DNA of 64,000 nt from Lentzea californiensis. Its GTDB lineage: Bacteria > Actinomycetota > Actinomycetes > Mycobacteriales > Pseudonocardiaceae. Below the pieces are notes generated by a model that was not told the origin of the DNA, searched no databases, and saw only the letters and a list, made by a program, of their open reading frames with translations. Of the stretch, positions 63,701-64,000 are shown piece after piece (the stretch's first letter is position 1; every line of letters starts with the position of its first letter). A program made the translations under genes and the position numbers. The DNA is taken from assembly GCF_024648825.1 (NCBI RefSeq), contig NZ_JANBBE010000012.1, positions 230,285 through 294,284 on the forward strand. The letters are read 5' to 3'.

Positions 63701-64000
63701 GAGGTCGGCGTGTCTGCACTACTTGCCGAAGCAGTGCCCTTGATTCCCACTGATCACCCCAACTATCTCGCGCTGGCCGAAAGAGAATGCATCGCCCTCC
63801 AGGCGATCGGGCTCACCACAGCCACTAGCCACAGACTCCACAAAATGCTCGCCATCAGTGAGCAACGGGCCACAACCGATCCCCATAACGCCAAGTACCA
63901 ACGCGACCTCAGCATCGGCCACAACCAGCTCGGCGACCTCGCGGTAACGCTAGGCGACACCACCACCGCCAACGAGCACTACCGCGCCAGCCTCGACATC
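60758..64000 (+). CDS. SEFIR-CHAT-NB-ARC-TPR protein, 3' end missing (predicted immune sensor)
   Basis: At least 1081 aa; runs off the window. Residues about 9-150: SEFIR/TIR-like domain (RVFISYAHESEEHRELV, then QDWPLWMADQIRDADHVLVV). Residues about 200-540: CHAT caspase-like protease with the dyad His407 (HLSAHG) and Cys449 (LSSCHGAEAG). Residues 600-950: NB-ARC/STAND NTPase, P-loop GIGGIGKT (610-617), Walker B LLVLFDDFEQN (Asp691-Asp692), and GGHPRLIEFL of the winged-helix region. The end enters TPRs (KYQRDLSIGHNQLGDLAVTLGD). SEFIR and CHAT are both known effector domains of bacterial defence, STAND NTPases are sensors. GTG at 60758 is the best start but not certain. Phage defence is inferred, not shown. 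Confidence 0.85.
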   Translation, partial: MSGKSAACRVFISYAHESEEHRELVRDLWIFLRSVGVDAVLDRSAAERRQDWPLWMADQIRDADHVLVVASATYRERAEGRSGPDTGRGVQWEARLIRDAFYAHSDGLDRFVPVVLSGQSAEGVPDFLAPASSTVYHVTDFSLAGADALLRLLLSQPAETVPDLGAVPVLGQRDHALTTPVLPALPVQALDGPSLRHDIALHVSPADGGGVRTETLLAGTVLGQVTASLPVGLGSWQSELDRPSGQNRLTTLGQGLWRGLLDEPTRRRLVQLIDHGPVGSVVDVVVHLAEDLSWLPVELLCLPDGRLVATMAAVRFSRMLAGVEQAATPPLAGPLKILAAVAAPDETKTTSQPLDVEAEMQALLDAVSDLDLASAGAQVRILEVASLAEIGQALAAEQYHVLHLSAHGSAHTVELEDEDGYPEAADAGELVAALKAGEKRLPLVVLSSCHGAEAGTAGLAAELVLHGADRVVAMQAAVTDRFATALAHELYRQLAASPQATVAQALAAARRVVSDRAQKESRRSGVLPRPEFAVPILLCGGPDLPLRNPALTEVPLKRSTMAASGAGVRELPLGHLIGRRAPVRTAMAVLRGNAVDRERFGDRAGVAVTGIGGIGKTAVAGRILARARDLGWMIAEHIGAWNPSSLIRSVADVLTDPHIAELLREPGRDDAAKMSLVLRILQRERLLVLFDDFEQNLTASGEFADPGFAEIFALLCGTTRAGRILVTCRYPVPDSEDALLRIDLPALSPAELSRLLLRLPALRELSAEDRRLVSRTIGGHPRLIEFLDVLLRHGTAASFRHVTGKLRGLATAENINLSPSRGVAEGVKEVVRLGSRDILLDSLIGHLTPPQRELALQAALARAPFTIQDIAHTRHGSEPDSAQLAAVTGDVERLRDLTLLSATPEDELEMHPWVASSLARHQIENDLLTRHQRGAEMRMHRINHGRGGFHDIVDLISHLAGCRNYDNVVACAMQACDLVGGEVGVSALLAEAVPLIPTDHPNYLALAERECIALQAIGLTTATSHRLHKMLAISEQRATTDPHNAKYQRDLSIGHNQLGDLAVTLGDTTTANEHYRASLDI

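Overview
The window is high-GC actinobacterial chromosome, most likely from a Pseudonocardiales-type actinomycete (Lentzea/Saccharothrix/Amycolatopsis-like; placed by gene content and style, not by a search). Supporting signs are frequent GTG/TTG starts, many start codons sitting 6-7 nt after a -10 hexamer (leaderless mRNAs), a Kgd-type 2-oxoglutarate decarboxylase followed by a DUF6104-like small protein, an actinobacterial cysteine leader peptide, Ni-SOD and a hut operon with an M20 amidohydrolase.

Layout. 1-1.9 kb: metY and metX (metX cut by the left edge) behind a short cysteine-type leader peptide. 1.9-11.6 kb: Gfo/Idh oxidoreductase, NUDIX hydrolase, SPFH protein with an overlapping NAD-kinase-like gene, MHS transporter, secreted SGNH hydrolase, SSI-like protease inhibitor, ABC1 kinase, small beta protein and a DedA/VTT membrane protein. 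11.64-13.7 kb: three tandem bacterial Y RNAs followed by a Ro60 (TROVE-vWA) homologue; the first and third Y RNAs carry tRNA-like modules. 13.8-18.1 kb: HxlR regulator, a hypothetical gene, a glycine-riboswitch-controlled gcvH-sdaA operon and alanine dehydrogenase. 18.1-28 kb: DHA2 exporter with TetR regulator, a small-protein pair, ABC-2 transporter, fused ABC exporter and an ATP-grasp protein. 28.3-36.6 kb: kgd, DUF6104-like protein, aldo/keto reductase, and a secreted subtilase flanked by two paralogous HTH regulators.

36.6-45.9 kb: histidine-utilisation operon hutH-hutU-M20-hutF-hutI with an operator resembling the site I recall for the IclR regulator HutR. An ECF sigma factor/membrane protein pair sits between hutH and an IclR regulator. 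45.9-51.5 kb: MarR regulator with haloalkane dehalogenase, GNAT, and a glycine betaine/choline ABC operon. 51.6-59.4 kb: BpsA-like branched-polyamine synthase, PAS-GGDEF-EAL protein, malic enzyme, RmlC-like epimerase, and Ni-SOD divergent from its maturation protease.

From about 59.5 kb the sequence turns accessory: lower GC by eye, poor coding density, an orphan 111-aa gene, and then a very large protein cut by the right edge. That protein combines SEFIR, a CHAT caspase-like protease, an NB-ARC/STAND NTPase and TPRs, an architecture typical of bacterial immune sensors. The two most interesting loci are this protein and the Ro60/triple Y RNA locus.
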